Shown here in pieces: positions 8,676 through 16,547 of a stretch of DNA of 38,201 bases. The position numbers and the translations under genes were made by a program. Each line of letters starts with the position of its first letter. The first letter of the stretch is position 1. Source of the stretch: Woeseia sp. (GTDB lineage: Bacteria > Pseudomonadota > Gammaproteobacteria > Steroidobacterales > Woeseiaceae); contig JABIUH010000437.1 in NCBI GenBank assembly GCA_018701055.1, positions 1 to 38,201 of the forward strand, read 5' to 3'. The notes under the pieces are model-generated. The model did not search any database. It was not told the DNA's origin and was given only the letters and a program-made list of their open reading frames with translations.

Positions 8676-10010
8676 CTACGCCGTTTTTATTGCGTGTCGG
8701 TCGGCAGGTGTTTTCTTCAGTGTAATTTTCACTGCTTGTTCAAATTTGTCCAGTGTTTCATTGAGGCATTCCACATCATGAGCCTCACATAAAAACCAGG
8801 GCTCGCGAGAGTCCGGCTCAACCAAAATTCCAAGCTCATGCAGCTCTGCCGCCAGTGCGTCATAAAATTCGTAATTCGTGTTGACCCATGCCCGATAGTC
8901 AACCGGCGCTTCATCGCTAAAAAACAGTCCCATCATTGATGGATGACCAACGAAATTATGTGGAATACCGTGTCCATTGAGAATACGACCCAAACCTTCC
9001 TGTAGCTGAAGACCGTATCGCTCGATCGAGGCTAAAGCATCCGTTTCGTCCAGAATTTCCAACGTTTTATTCGCCGCTGCCAATGATACAGAATGACCGG
9101 TAAAAGTACCGCCGTGAACGACTCCGTTTCCAACGTGGCGCATGATATCTTCCCGCCCGGCCACCACCGATATTGGATAACCGTTGCCGAGTGCCTTGGC
9201 GAAAGTACAAATATCCGCTCGCACACCGAGCAACTCCTGAACGCCACCCTTTGCGACTCGAAACCCCGTCTTAACCTCGTCAACGATTAATACGACGTCG
9301 TATTTATCGCACAGCAATCGCACGTCTTCGAGATAGGATTTTGTGGCCGTCAAACCGCAACAATTCCCCATAATAGGCTCGATCAGGAAAGCACCGATGT
9401 CGCCATGGTGCTTCTTGAGAACATCCTCTGCGACATTCGCGTCATTCAGAGGAACGGTATGGAACAACGGTTTGACGATTTTGGGCGTGCCTTCACAATA
9501 GGGCAGCACCTCTGGCGGGCCGTTTTTCGGATCCCAGTCTTCAACTTCGGTATACCAAAGTACTTCAGTGAACACGCCGTGATAGCCGCCCTCGACAATA
9601 ATGTGACCGTCCTTGCCCGTATGCGCACGTGCGATACGCAGCGCCGCCATGACGGCCTCTGTACCTGAATTTGAAAACCTGACTAACTCTGCCGCGGGGA
9701 CCATGCGACTAATGCGACTGGCGACTTCGTATTCAAGCTCTGTCCCCAGGGCAAATACACCGCCGACATCCATTCCCGCTCGTGCGGCGTCATCTACTCG
9801 CTGGTCTGCATAACCCAGAATGGCCGGACCGTATGCAAGTCGATAGTCGATGTACTCGTTATCATCGATATCCCAAATGCGACCACCTTTGCCACGTTTA
9901 ACGTAGATCGTTTTATCGTCGCCCCAATAACGAAAATTTGATGACACCCCCAACGGCAGTTTCTTAACGGCTTTTTGAAAATGGCTGTTGGATTTTTGGA
10001 GCGAGCGCAT
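8676..10010 (-). CDS. Class III PLP aminotransferase (glutamate-1-semialdehyde aminomutase-like)
   Basis: A fold-type I PLP enzyme, about 444 aa from the chosen start. Visible motifs are FSNSGTEAVMAALRIARAHTGK (phosphate and cofactor cradle), VEGGYHGVF, IVDEVKTGFR with the PLP-binding Asp, and CTFAKALGNGYP with the Schiff-base Lys. It would transfer an amino group from an omega-amine or amino acid to a keto acid, giving an aldehyde or keto acid for the next enzyme. It is not the haem-pathway HemL by context. The frame stays open to 10085, but that start lies inside the palindromic operator. ATG at 10010 follows a GGGGG tract and gives the usual N-terminus (MRSLQKSNSHFQKAVKKLPLG). It is the first gene of the long minus-strand operon and is probably controlled by the divergent TetR/BetI-like protein. 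Confidence 0.88.
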   Translation of the reverse strand: MRSLQKSNSHFQKAVKKLPLGVSSNFRYWGDDKTIYVKRGKGGRIWDIDDNEYIDYRLAYGPAILGYADQRVDDAARAGMDVGGVFALGTELEYEVASRISRMVPAAELVRFSNSGTEAVMAALRIARAHTGKDGHIIVEGGYHGVFTEVLWYTEVEDWDPKNGPPEVLPYCEGTPKIVKPLFHTVPLNDANVAEDVLKKHHGDIGAFLIEPIMGNCCGLTATKSYLEDVRLLCDKYDVVLIVDEVKTGFRVAKGGVQELLGVRADICTFAKALGNGYPISVVAGREDIMRHVGNGVVHGGTFTGHSVSLAAANKTLEILDETDALASIERYGLQLQEGLGRILNGHGIPHNFVGHPSMMGLFFSDEAPVDYRAWVNTNYEFYDALAAELHELGILVEPDSREPWFLCEAHDVECLNETLDKFEQAVKITLKKTPADRHAIKTA

Positions 10011-10177
10011 ATGGCCCCCAATTAACGGAAGAAGCGCGTAGCTTCTCACTATTTGCCGGAAACGTCTACATAACTGAATGAACAATCATTCATTTTATGT
10101 CATTATCACCCTACCAAACAAAGTCTTAGGTAGTTTCTTTTGTCCATTAATCCTGAAAAATCAGAAAGTTGCCAGCG
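10011..10177. promoter_or_regulatory. Divergent control region between aminotransferase operon and TetR gene
   Basis: This 167-bp gap separates two divergent transcription units and holds the TGAATGA/TCATTCA operator. The sequence is A+T-rich around 10071-10140. I cannot place -35 and -10 hexamers convincingly for either direction. Its only clear structure is the palindrome, listed separately. Confidence 0.6.
10075..10092. promoter_or_regulatory. Perfect inverted repeat, likely TetR/BetI-type operator
   Basis: The arms are TGAATGA (10075-10081) and TCATTCA (10086-10092), a perfect 7-bp inverted repeat with the 4-nt spacer ACAA, 18 bp in all. Size and A+T-rich symmetry fit operators of TetR-family repressors. 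It sits about 65 bp upstream of the aminotransferase start and about 85 bp upstream of the TetR start, where one dimer pair could control both units. Binding by the neighbouring regulator is inferred. Confidence 0.75.
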
Positions 10178-10822
10178 ATGGTAGCCGGCAGCGCAACCGT
10201 GGGCCGGCGCGCATTGGCGAAAGAACAGCGCCGCCAGCAATTGATCGATGCCACGATCAAATGTATCGCGAAGAAAGGATTAAGCAGCACAACACTCGCG
10301 GATGTTGCGAAGGAAGCCGGCTTATCCCAAGGAATCGTCAACCTGCATTTTGATAGCAAAGATAATCTGCTTTACGAGACCTTGCGATACGTATCAGAAG
10401 ATTATGACAAACAGTTCATGGCAACCTATGCGCAAACATCCGCCGACCCTGCCGCCTGCTTGCTCGCGTTGATCAAAATGGATTTACAACCATCAATCTG
10501 TGATGCCAAGAAACTCGCGGTGTGGTTCGCGTTTTGGAGCGAAGTGAAAGCGGTCCCAACCTATCAGAAGTTATGTGCCGCGAGAGAACGCAAATATGAC
10601 GATGTCCTTGTCGACCTTGCCGCACGAATAATCGATGACGGCGGCTATGAGGATGCTGATGCCAGCCTGGTTGCCAAAGCACTGGGGTCGCTCACAGATG
10701 GATTGTGGCTCTCGTGCCTTGTCGATCCTAAAAGTTTCGACCGACAAGTCGCACTGAATACGGTTAAAAGCTATCTGCGCGGCATATTTCCCGATCATTA
10801 CCTAAGAGAACCAACAGCGTGA
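10178..10822 (+). CDS. TetR-family transcriptional regulator, BetI-like
   Basis: About 214 aa. The N-terminal helix-turn-helix is RRQQLIDATIKCIAKKGLSSTTLADVAKEAGLSQGIVNLHF, in which GLSQGIVNLHFDSKDNLL closely follows the BetI pattern (GVSTGIISHYFRDKNGLL). The C-terminal half also follows BetI: a KLAVWFAFWSEV segment and ALGSLTDGLWLSCLVDPKSFD near the end. BetI proteins repress choline-to-betaine genes and sense choline, so a quaternary or methylated amine ligand is a fair guess. ATG at 10178 is chosen over TTG at 10169. The stop overlaps the GTG start of the acyl-CoA dehydrogenase by 4 nt, so regulator and enzyme are one transcript. The divergent operator suggests autoregulation together with control of the minus-strand operon. 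Confidence 0.88.
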   Translation: MVAGSATVGRRALAKEQRRQQLIDATIKCIAKKGLSSTTLADVAKEAGLSQGIVNLHFDSKDNLLYETLRYVSEDYDKQFMATYAQTSADPAACLLALIKMDLQPSICDAKKLAVWFAFWSEVKAVPTYQKLCAARERKYDDVLVDLAARIIDDGGYEDADASLVAKALGSLTDGLWLSCLVDPKSFDRQVALNTVKSYLRGIFPDHYLREPTA

Positions 10823-11979
10823 AATTAGAACTCAGTGACAACACCCTTGACTGGCAGGCAAAAGCGCGCGCATACGCGGATAAATACCTGCAACCCCACG
10901 AAGTCGAAGCCGAACTCAATGGCGGCGTACTAAGCGCCGAAATTACAAAGCGCAATAAAGCGCGTGCACTCGAGCTGGGCTTCAGTGCAATCGATGTGCC
11001 CAAGCGATGGGGCGGCCTGGAATTGCCGTTGATCGAACAGGTCGCCATTTGGGAGCAACTGGGTCGCGTAACCAATGCACTCTCGTGGTGTTTCCCAGAG
11101 CCACAAAAGTGGATGTTCGAGGCCTGCTCCGACGAGCAAATCGAGACCTATATCCTGCCAATGATGCGTGGCGAGAAAAAAGACTGCTACGCAATAACAG
11201 AGTCCGGTCCAGGATCGGATGTCGCCGGACTTGAGGCGACCGCAAGACGAGTAGGCGATGCATACCTATTAAATGGTGAAAAGTGGTACGTAACGAGTGC
11301 AAACCTGGCCAACTTTTTCTGGTTTCAGGCGGTCATACCCGAAGAGAACGCCGAAGCGCTGTTCCTGGTCGACATCGATGCACCGGGCGTTACGATGACA
11401 GCCAATCCTCTTTTCAGTCACACATACGCAGCACATCACCCGACCTACCAATTTAGTGACGTCGAAGTACCGCTGTCACAGCGCGTCGGCAGACCCGATG
11501 ACGGTATGGCTTATACCCGTAGCTGGTTTCGACACGAACGATTAATGATCGGTGCAAGAAGCTGCGGTGCCGCCGCGCGACTCATCGAAGATGCCACAAC
11601 GTTTGCTGAATCCAGAATGATTGGCGGAGAGCCCTTGAGTGAAAAGCAGGCGATTCAGTTCATGCTTGCAGATTGCGCAACCGAACTTTGGGCAGCCCGA
11701 CTAATGACCTTTGAGGCGGCAGCCGCCAGCGATCGCGGCGAAGATTTGAAGGCTCTACACAATCGTTGCTCCATGGTGAAACTGTATGTTTCTGAGATGG
11801 CAAATCGCGTTGTGGACCGAACCCTGCAGATTTTCGGCGGGCGCGGTTACATGCGAGAGAACGTTGCGGAGCGTTTCTTTAGAGAGCTGCGAGTTGACAG
11901 AATTTGGGAAGGCACAAGTGAAGTGCAGCGCCTGATCATCGCCCGAAACCTGCTCAAACGCGGCTTAGACAAGATGTAG
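10819..11979 (+). CDS. Acyl-CoA dehydrogenase
   Basis: A 386-aa FAD flavoenzyme that would introduce the alpha-beta double bond into an acyl-CoA and pass electrons to ETF. The middle domain has CYAITESGPGSDVAGLEATA and NGEKWYVTSAN. The C-terminal helical domain has QIFGGRGYMRENVAERFFRELRVDRIWEGTSEVQR, whose WEGTSEVQ segment holds the catalytic Glu in the short/medium-chain position. The start is GTG at 10819 inside a GTGA overlap with the TetR stop, implying translational coupling. With the acyl-CoA synthetase and enoyl-CoA hydratase across the divergent promoter it makes a partial beta-oxidation set. The exact chain or branched substrate cannot be told. No ETF gene is nearby. Confidence 0.92.
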   Translation: MKLELSDNTLDWQAKARAYADKYLQPHEVEAELNGGVLSAEITKRNKARALELGFSAIDVPKRWGGLELPLIEQVAIWEQLGRVTNALSWCFPEPQKWMFEACSDEQIETYILPMMRGEKKDCYAITESGPGSDVAGLEATARRVGDAYLLNGEKWYVTSANLANFFWFQAVIPEENAEALFLVDIDAPGVTMTANPLFSHTYAAHHPTYQFSDVEVPLSQRVGRPDDGMAYTRSWFRHERLMIGARSCGAAARLIEDATTFAESRMIGGEPLSEKQAIQFMLADCATELWAARLMTFEAAAASDRGEDLKALHNRCSMVKLYVSEMANRVVDRTLQIFGGRGYMRENVAERFFRELRVDRIWEGTSEVQRLIIARNLLKRGLDKM

Positions 11980-11992
11980 TGAAATATTGATT

Positions 11993-12076
11993 ATGCTTTT
12001 TGTAACCGTCGGCGTTGTGCTGGCCTGGTTTGTCGGCAAGAGAAAGCAAAAGTCAGCTGACGATGCTACCCATTGA
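11993..12076 (+). CDS. Possible 27-aa single-span membrane peptide
   Basis: A short frame begins 14 bp after the acyl-CoA dehydrogenase stop. It has a hydrophobic segment MLFVTVGVVLAWFVG followed by a basic, hydrophilic tail KRKQKSADDATH. The layout (about 15 hydrophobic residues, then Lys and Arg) is that of a tiny single-span membrane protein. There is no good ribosome-binding site, and its last 11 bases overlap the 3' end of the convergent Rieske gene. It could be real, translated from the same mRNA, or chance. I know no family match. Confidence 0.25.
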   Translation: MLFVTVGVVLAWFVGKRKQKSADDATH

Positions 12077-13286
12077 CGCTGGACGCTGTTCGAAGCTCAT
12101 GTAATAGCCACTCAACCCAGCGATTTTCATTAATTTCCATGAGTGAAAACGGGCCGGGACGATAAAATCGCGAATTTACACCGCGCCAATTGTTCACGAT
12201 GATCTCTTCATCCGCATAAGTGGTTACATCCCATAACCAAACCAGCTCATCACGATTGTAGTCTTGCCCCTCTACCGCATCATTCCGCACTAGCCAATAA
12301 ACCGTGCATTGGCAATTGCCCTGATCAACGGGTGTAAAAACATACATAACGACATGATCGCTGTACGCGAGCAGGTACGAGAACGGGCCAATCATGATAT
12401 CGGACGCGCCGCCATCGTAGTCCGTCAAATTGCCGAGCAACGGCGCTACCGGCGCTCCGTCACGGCTACCGGTTTTGTAGCCCTCAAACATTGCTGTTCG
12501 GCTATAGCCGTAGCCCTGCTGGCCGGCCGGCGCGTCCAGGTCGGTAAAGTCCAACTCCATATCTCTTAGGCCGCAGCTCTGCATGCGTTCCAGCATTTTC
12601 GATTGCACACGCGCCATTTTCTTGCCGTCGAGCATCAACGTGTGCATTTTCGCGTATTCCGCGTGGGACGGCGCACAGTGGTAACACTCTTGATAGTTCT
12701 CAACCGCAAGTTTCCAGTTCGCGGCAATCGGATAAGTTTTGACAGCCGCTACTTTCAGATCTTCGAGCCCAAACATTCGCAGAGGCTCATCGAGATCACT
12801 TTTCGCACGATCGAGAGATGGCGGTCCCTCACTGAAACAAACGAACATCAATCCTTGTATTACGTCGATTGAGATTCCATTCAGTCCGTACTGACTCTTA
12901 TCAAAATCCGCAGGCATATTCCGCGCCCCGACCAAGTTCCCCTCAGTGTCATAAACCCACGCATGGTAGGGACACTCGAAGCGACGTTTGTTACCCGCCT
13001 CCTCGAGGCAAACCACCGAGCCTCGATGCCGACACACGTTCGCGAAAGCCCGAAGAGCACCATCCTGGCCACGCACAATAATGGCGGATTCATTGGCGAC
13101 ATTGATTACTTTGAAGTCGCCAGGTTCTGCCACCTCAGATTCATGCCCGGCTAGAATCCAATTACGCATTACAATTTGATCTATCTCTAACTGATAGACC
13201 TCTGGATCGACGTAAAACCGTTGCTCCAGCGACCAGCCGCTTTTTTGGCAGGCGATCAGCTCGCTAATGGGTCGGGTATCGGACAT
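12066..13286 (-). CDS. Rieske non-haem iron oxygenase, choline/betaine/carnitine demethylase group
   Basis: A 406-aa ring-hydroxylating-type oxygenase alpha subunit. The [2Fe-2S] centre is CRHRGSVVCLEEAG...FECPYHAWVYD (C-x-H near residues 86-88, C-x2-H near 106-109). The mononuclear iron ligands are seen in AVENYQECYHCAPSHAEY near 193-210. Overall layout and YHCAPSHAE match the GbcA, plant choline monooxygenase and CntA group, which act on quaternary ammonium compounds by hydroxylating an N-methyl or adjacent carbon. No cognate reductase (GbcB/CntB-like ferredoxin-flavin protein) is in the window, so electrons must come from a partner encoded elsewhere. It is transcribed alone, convergent with the acyl-CoA dehydrogenase and divergent from the galactose operon. 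Next to a BetI-like regulator and a GcvT-type enzyme it supports an N-demethylation pathway. Confidence 0.88.
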   Translation of the reverse strand: MSDTRPISELIACQKSGWSLEQRFYVDPEVYQLEIDQIVMRNWILAGHESEVAEPGDFKVINVANESAIIVRGQDGALRAFANVCRHRGSVVCLEEAGNKRRFECPYHAWVYDTEGNLVGARNMPADFDKSQYGLNGISIDVIQGLMFVCFSEGPPSLDRAKSDLDEPLRMFGLEDLKVAAVKTYPIAANWKLAVENYQECYHCAPSHAEYAKMHTLMLDGKKMARVQSKMLERMQSCGLRDMELDFTDLDAPAGQQGYGYSRTAMFEGYKTGSRDGAPVAPLLGNLTDYDGGASDIMIGPFSYLLAYSDHVVMYVFTPVDQGNCQCTVYWLVRNDAVEGQDYNRDELVWLWDVTTYADEEIIVNNWRGVNSRFYRPGPFSLMEINENRWVEWLLHELRTASSVNG

Positions 13287-13351
13287 ATTGAAAACTCAAT
13301 TAATTCTTAGCTACATTCTAATATGGTAGAGAACGATGTCGAGACTCAAAT

Positions 13352-13380
13352 TTCACCTTGTGAATTCACACCATTATACT
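13352..13380 (+). promoter_or_regulatory. Promoter of the galactose/lactose operon with an operator palindrome in the spacer
   Basis: A -35-like TTCACC (13352-13357) and a -10 TATACT (13375-13380) are exactly 17 bp apart. The spacer contains the perfect 12-bp palindrome TGTGAATTCACA (13359-13370), a placement typical of a repressor operator that blocks RNA polymerase. No GalR/LacI-type gene is in the window, so the regulator is unknown. The first gene starts 46 bp downstream. The rest of the 140-bp gap toward the Rieske gene shows nothing I can name. Confidence 0.55.
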
Positions 13381-13426
13381 GCTCGCATAAAAAGAGCCTT
13401 TAGCGGCCTGTGCCGGGTTATCAACC

Positions 13427-14392
13427 ATGAAAAGCCGAGTTGGGGATCAGCTTGCGAATATCGCAGGCAACGTGTGTCTGCAGAATTCATCTGTGGCGAT
13501 TTCTTTCCTGCCTGGTGCTGGCGGAAATATCTCCGCAATCACTGGCTTGCGAACCGGTCGCAATTGGCTTTGGCAAAACCCACATCTTCCGATTACGAAC
13601 AATCGTAGTGGCGAAGATTATGGTCAGTCTTTGGACTCCGGCGGTTGGGATGAAATGCTGCTGTCTATTGCGACGTCTGAATTTGAAACCACGCATTCAA
13701 CTCGGATACAGATAGCAGATCATGGGGACCTGGTTCGTCAAAGCTGGGGCGCAGAAGTTCAAAGCGACACCCATGGAAACGAACGTTGTCGCATGACCGC
13801 AAGCGGTGCTGCGCTGAAATATGACTTTGTGCGGACAGCACGCCTGCAATCCGATGCGCCGATAATCATCTTCGACTATTCGCTAACCAATAATGAAGCG
13901 TTCGAATGGCCCTTTTATTGGTGCCCACACGCATTGCTCGATGCACAGTCGGGCATGACAATTGAGTTACCACCCGATCTCCCATTTCATCTTGACGGTG
14001 CGGGCGTTCCAGCCATTGAGCGTTGGCCGTGGCTTCCGGTTGAGGGCCGTCCGTCGCTTGATCTTTCGAACAGTTTTGCTGCAGATGGTGAAAATTTTGC
14101 CCGCAAGATTTTTGTTCGCGCACCCAGTGACGGAAGCGTATCGGTTATTGCCTCGGAAACAGATGAACGACTGACCCTGACATTCGATCCCAACGTACTA
14201 CCCTGGTTGGGATTGTGGATAAACAACCAAGGTTGGTCTGAGTGCGGTTCTGAGCCGTACCAAAACTTAGGGTTGGAGCCCTCGACGACGAACTACGATT
14301 GCGTGGCCGAGGCCGTTAGGAATGACGCCATAGATTGGATTCAGCCTGACGAAACACGCGCATGGACGCTTACAGTAGAATTAACCGCATGA
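13427..14392 (+). CDS. Aldose 1-epimerase (mutarotase)-like protein
   Basis: A 321-aa protein of the galactose-mutarotase beta-sandwich superfamily, expected to interconvert alpha and beta anomers of galactose ahead of galactokinase. Recognisable family features are the mid-protein SLDSGGWDEMLLSI, a FYWCPHALLDAQSGMTIELP segment with the His of the active-site region, and the C-terminal PYQNLGLEPSTT, where family members place a catalytic Glu. It is divergent from classical GalM (no clear NGGPxGFH-type core), so the call leans on its position as first gene before galK and galT. It starts at ATG 13427 without an obvious ribosome-binding site and overlaps galK by 4 nt (ATGA at 14389). Confidence 0.7.
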   Translation: MKSRVGDQLANIAGNVCLQNSSVAISFLPGAGGNISAITGLRTGRNWLWQNPHLPITNNRSGEDYGQSLDSGGWDEMLLSIATSEFETTHSTRIQIADHGDLVRQSWGAEVQSDTHGNERCRMTASGAALKYDFVRTARLQSDAPIIIFDYSLTNNEAFEWPFYWCPHALLDAQSGMTIELPPDLPFHLDGAGVPAIERWPWLPVEGRPSLDLSNSFAADGENFARKIFVRAPSDGSVSVIASETDERLTLTFDPNVLPWLGLWINNQGWSECGSEPYQNLGLEPSTTNYDCVAEAVRNDAIDWIQPDETRAWTLTVELTA

Positions 14393-15537
14393 TTCAAGCC
14401 GCGCAATTCGTTAGTGACGTCGCCTCGGACGCCAGGATTTTTCGAGCACCCGGTCGAGTCAATATCATCGGCGAGCACACTGACTACAACGACGGATTGG
14501 TCTTACCAACCAATACAGCCTTATACACCTGGCTTGCGATCAAACCTCGCACAGACCGAGTCGTATCAATACTCGCGAAAAACTTCGAGGAACAACGAGA
14601 CTTCAATCTTGATGCGATTGAGCCGAGCAACAAACCTGAGTGGATTGACTACCTGAAAGGGGTTTGTACAGAAATCGAGGCAACCGGCATCACCTTGTGT
14701 GGCGCTGAAATTGTCATTCACGGCGAGATTCCGATTGGTGGCGGCATGAGCTCCTCCGCGTCGCTTGAATTAGTGATGGCGACAGCAATGCTGGCAATCT
14801 CCGACGCGTCATTACCGGCTCAGGAAATCGCCAAACTATGCCAGCGAGCCGAACACACATTTGCCGGCGTCAATTGCGGCATCATGGATCAGTTCTCCAT
14901 CGCTTGCTGCGGCGAAGGGCAGGCGATATTGCTCGACTGCCGTTCGCTAGACACGAGGCCGGTCGTCATTCCCGAGGAAATTACGTTACTGATCACCGAT
15001 AGTGGCGTCAATCACAAGTTGTCAGACGGTGGCTACAACCAACGCGCAATCGAATGCCAAGACGCGGTAGCGATTATCCAAGAGCGATATTCTTCCGTCA
15101 CGTCGTTGCGTGATGTATCACCCAAACAAATGCACTCTGTGACCGAACAGTTAGGAGATCTGTTGCTACGTCGTTGCCGCCATGTCATCACAGAGATCGA
15201 GCGCGTGAAGACTGTATTCGATGCGCTCAATTCAGGTGACATTGAAACCGTCGGGCAGCTGGTAAGCAGATCGCACTCAAGTCTGCGCGATGACTTCGAG
15301 GTGAGTTGCGACGAAGTCGAGTCGCTGGTGAGCATCACAAACGCCTGCAAAGGTGTTCTGGGCTCTAGAATGGTGGGCGCCGGTTTTGGCGGCTGTGTTT
15401 TGTCTATCGTTCAAGCTGTACATGTCGAAGCCGTCAGACAACAAATAGCGCAGGAATATAGAACCAACAATGGTAAATCGCCGTGGATGCATACCGTGGC
15501 ATCGACGATGCCTGCAGCAGAGTACAGCGCGACATGA
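14389..15537 (+). CDS. galK: Galactokinase
   Basis: Phosphorylates alpha-D-galactose to galactose-1-phosphate in the Leloir pathway. All GHMP-kinase signatures are present: galactokinase motif APGRVNIIGEHTDYNDG, ATP-binding motif IPIGGGMSSSASLE, CGIMDQFSIACC with the catalytic Asp, and the C-terminal VGAGFGGC motif. The frame is open from 14362 (391 aa), but ATG at 14389 overlaps the upstream stop as ATGA. It gives 382 aa with a normal-length leader before APGRVN, so I prefer it. The same ATGA arrangement couples it to galT downstream. Confidence 0.97.
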   Translation: MIQAAQFVSDVASDARIFRAPGRVNIIGEHTDYNDGLVLPTNTALYTWLAIKPRTDRVVSILAKNFEEQRDFNLDAIEPSNKPEWIDYLKGVCTEIEATGITLCGAEIVIHGEIPIGGGMSSSASLELVMATAMLAISDASLPAQEIAKLCQRAEHTFAGVNCGIMDQFSIACCGEGQAILLDCRSLDTRPVVIPEEITLLITDSGVNHKLSDGGYNQRAIECQDAVAIIQERYSSVTSLRDVSPKQMHSVTEQLGDLLLRRCRHVITEIERVKTVFDALNSGDIETVGQLVSRSHSSLRDDFEVSCDEVESLVSITNACKGVLGSRMVGAGFGGCVLSIVQAVHVEAVRQQIAQEYRTNNGKSPWMHTVASTMPAAEYSAT

Positions 15538-16547
15538 GCTCGGACTCCCATTCGCATTCGCGACGAAATATTCTGACCGGCGAGTGGGTCATGGTTTCGC
15601 CGCAGCGCACCAAACGTCCATGGCAGGGACAAGTTGAAACAACTGAAACTTCACCTTCCGTTAAACATGACGAGCAATGTTATCTCTGCCCGGGCAACGC
15701 CCGAGCAAACGATCAAAGAAACCCGGCCTACTCCGGCCCCTTCGTTTTTGATAACGATTTCACCGCTCTTTCAAGTGACAGCGAAATCGAACCCTCATCC
15801 AATCCTTTATTTGAGTCCCGCTCGGAATCCGGTCAGTGTCGCGTCGTTTGCTATACCGAACGACATGATCTGCGCATCGCTTCTATGCGAACAGCGGACA
15901 TTGCCCTGGCGATTGAAACATTAAAAGACGAATTCGAAACGCTCGATCAAAATAAGAACATTCAATATGTTCAGGTTTTCGAGAATCGCGGCGAAATGAT
16001 GGGATGTAGCAACCCACACCCGCACGCCCAAATCTGGGCGACAGAACATTTGCCCGTCGAACCGGCTAAGGAATTGAAATCACAACAGGAATGGCTGCAT
16101 GACAACGGCTCGCCACTATTGGCTGATTATCGCCGTGCGGAAATGTCGGACGGCAAACGCATTGTCGTTGAAAACGAGCACTTTTTAGCGGTCGTTCCTT
16201 ATTGGGCTGTATGGCCATTCGAAACGCTGCTCATCCCTAAGATAGACTACGCCTCTTTCGGCGACCTGCAGTCGACCGAAGTCGTGGGTCTCGCCCAGAT
16301 AATGAAATCTCTATTTTGCGCATACGACAATCTCTTTGCGACGCCGGCACCGTATTCGATGGGCTTTCACCCACGACCTTCTGACGGCCGTCCACACCCT
16401 GAGTGGATATTTCACGCCCACATTTATCCGCCACTGCTACGGTCAGCCACCATCCGAAAACATCTGGTTGGATTCGAAATGCTGAGCATGCCGCAGCGAG
16501 ATCTCACCCCTGAAGAAGCAGCAGAACGGCTGCGGAGTGCTATTTGA
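15534..16547 (+). CDS. galT: Galactose-1-phosphate uridylyltransferase
   Basis: Moves UMP between UDP-glucose and galactose-1-phosphate. The N-terminus RRNILTGEWVMVSPQRTKRPWQGQ matches the E. coli type. Zn ligands are likely the Cys pair in CYLCPGN and the His residues of HDLR and HPH. The active-site motif is GCSNPHPHAQIWA, with the nucleophilic His in HPHAQ. ATG at 15534 overlaps the galK stop (ATGA) and gives 337 aa, close to the usual 340-350. The longer frame from 15483 would add 17 residues inside galK. No galE is in the window, so UDP-galactose epimerase must be encoded elsewhere. Confidence 0.96.
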   Translation: MSSDSHSHSRRNILTGEWVMVSPQRTKRPWQGQVETTETSPSVKHDEQCYLCPGNARANDQRNPAYSGPFVFDNDFTALSSDSEIEPSSNPLFESRSESGQCRVVCYTERHDLRIASMRTADIALAIETLKDEFETLDQNKNIQYVQVFENRGEMMGCSNPHPHAQIWATEHLPVEPAKELKSQQEWLHDNGSPLLADYRRAEMSDGKRIVVENEHFLAVVPYWAVWPFETLLIPKIDYASFGDLQSTEVVGLAQIMKSLFCAYDNLFATPAPYSMGFHPRPSDGRPHPEWIFHAHIYPPLLRSATIRKHLVGFEMLSMPQRDLTPEEAAERLRSAI

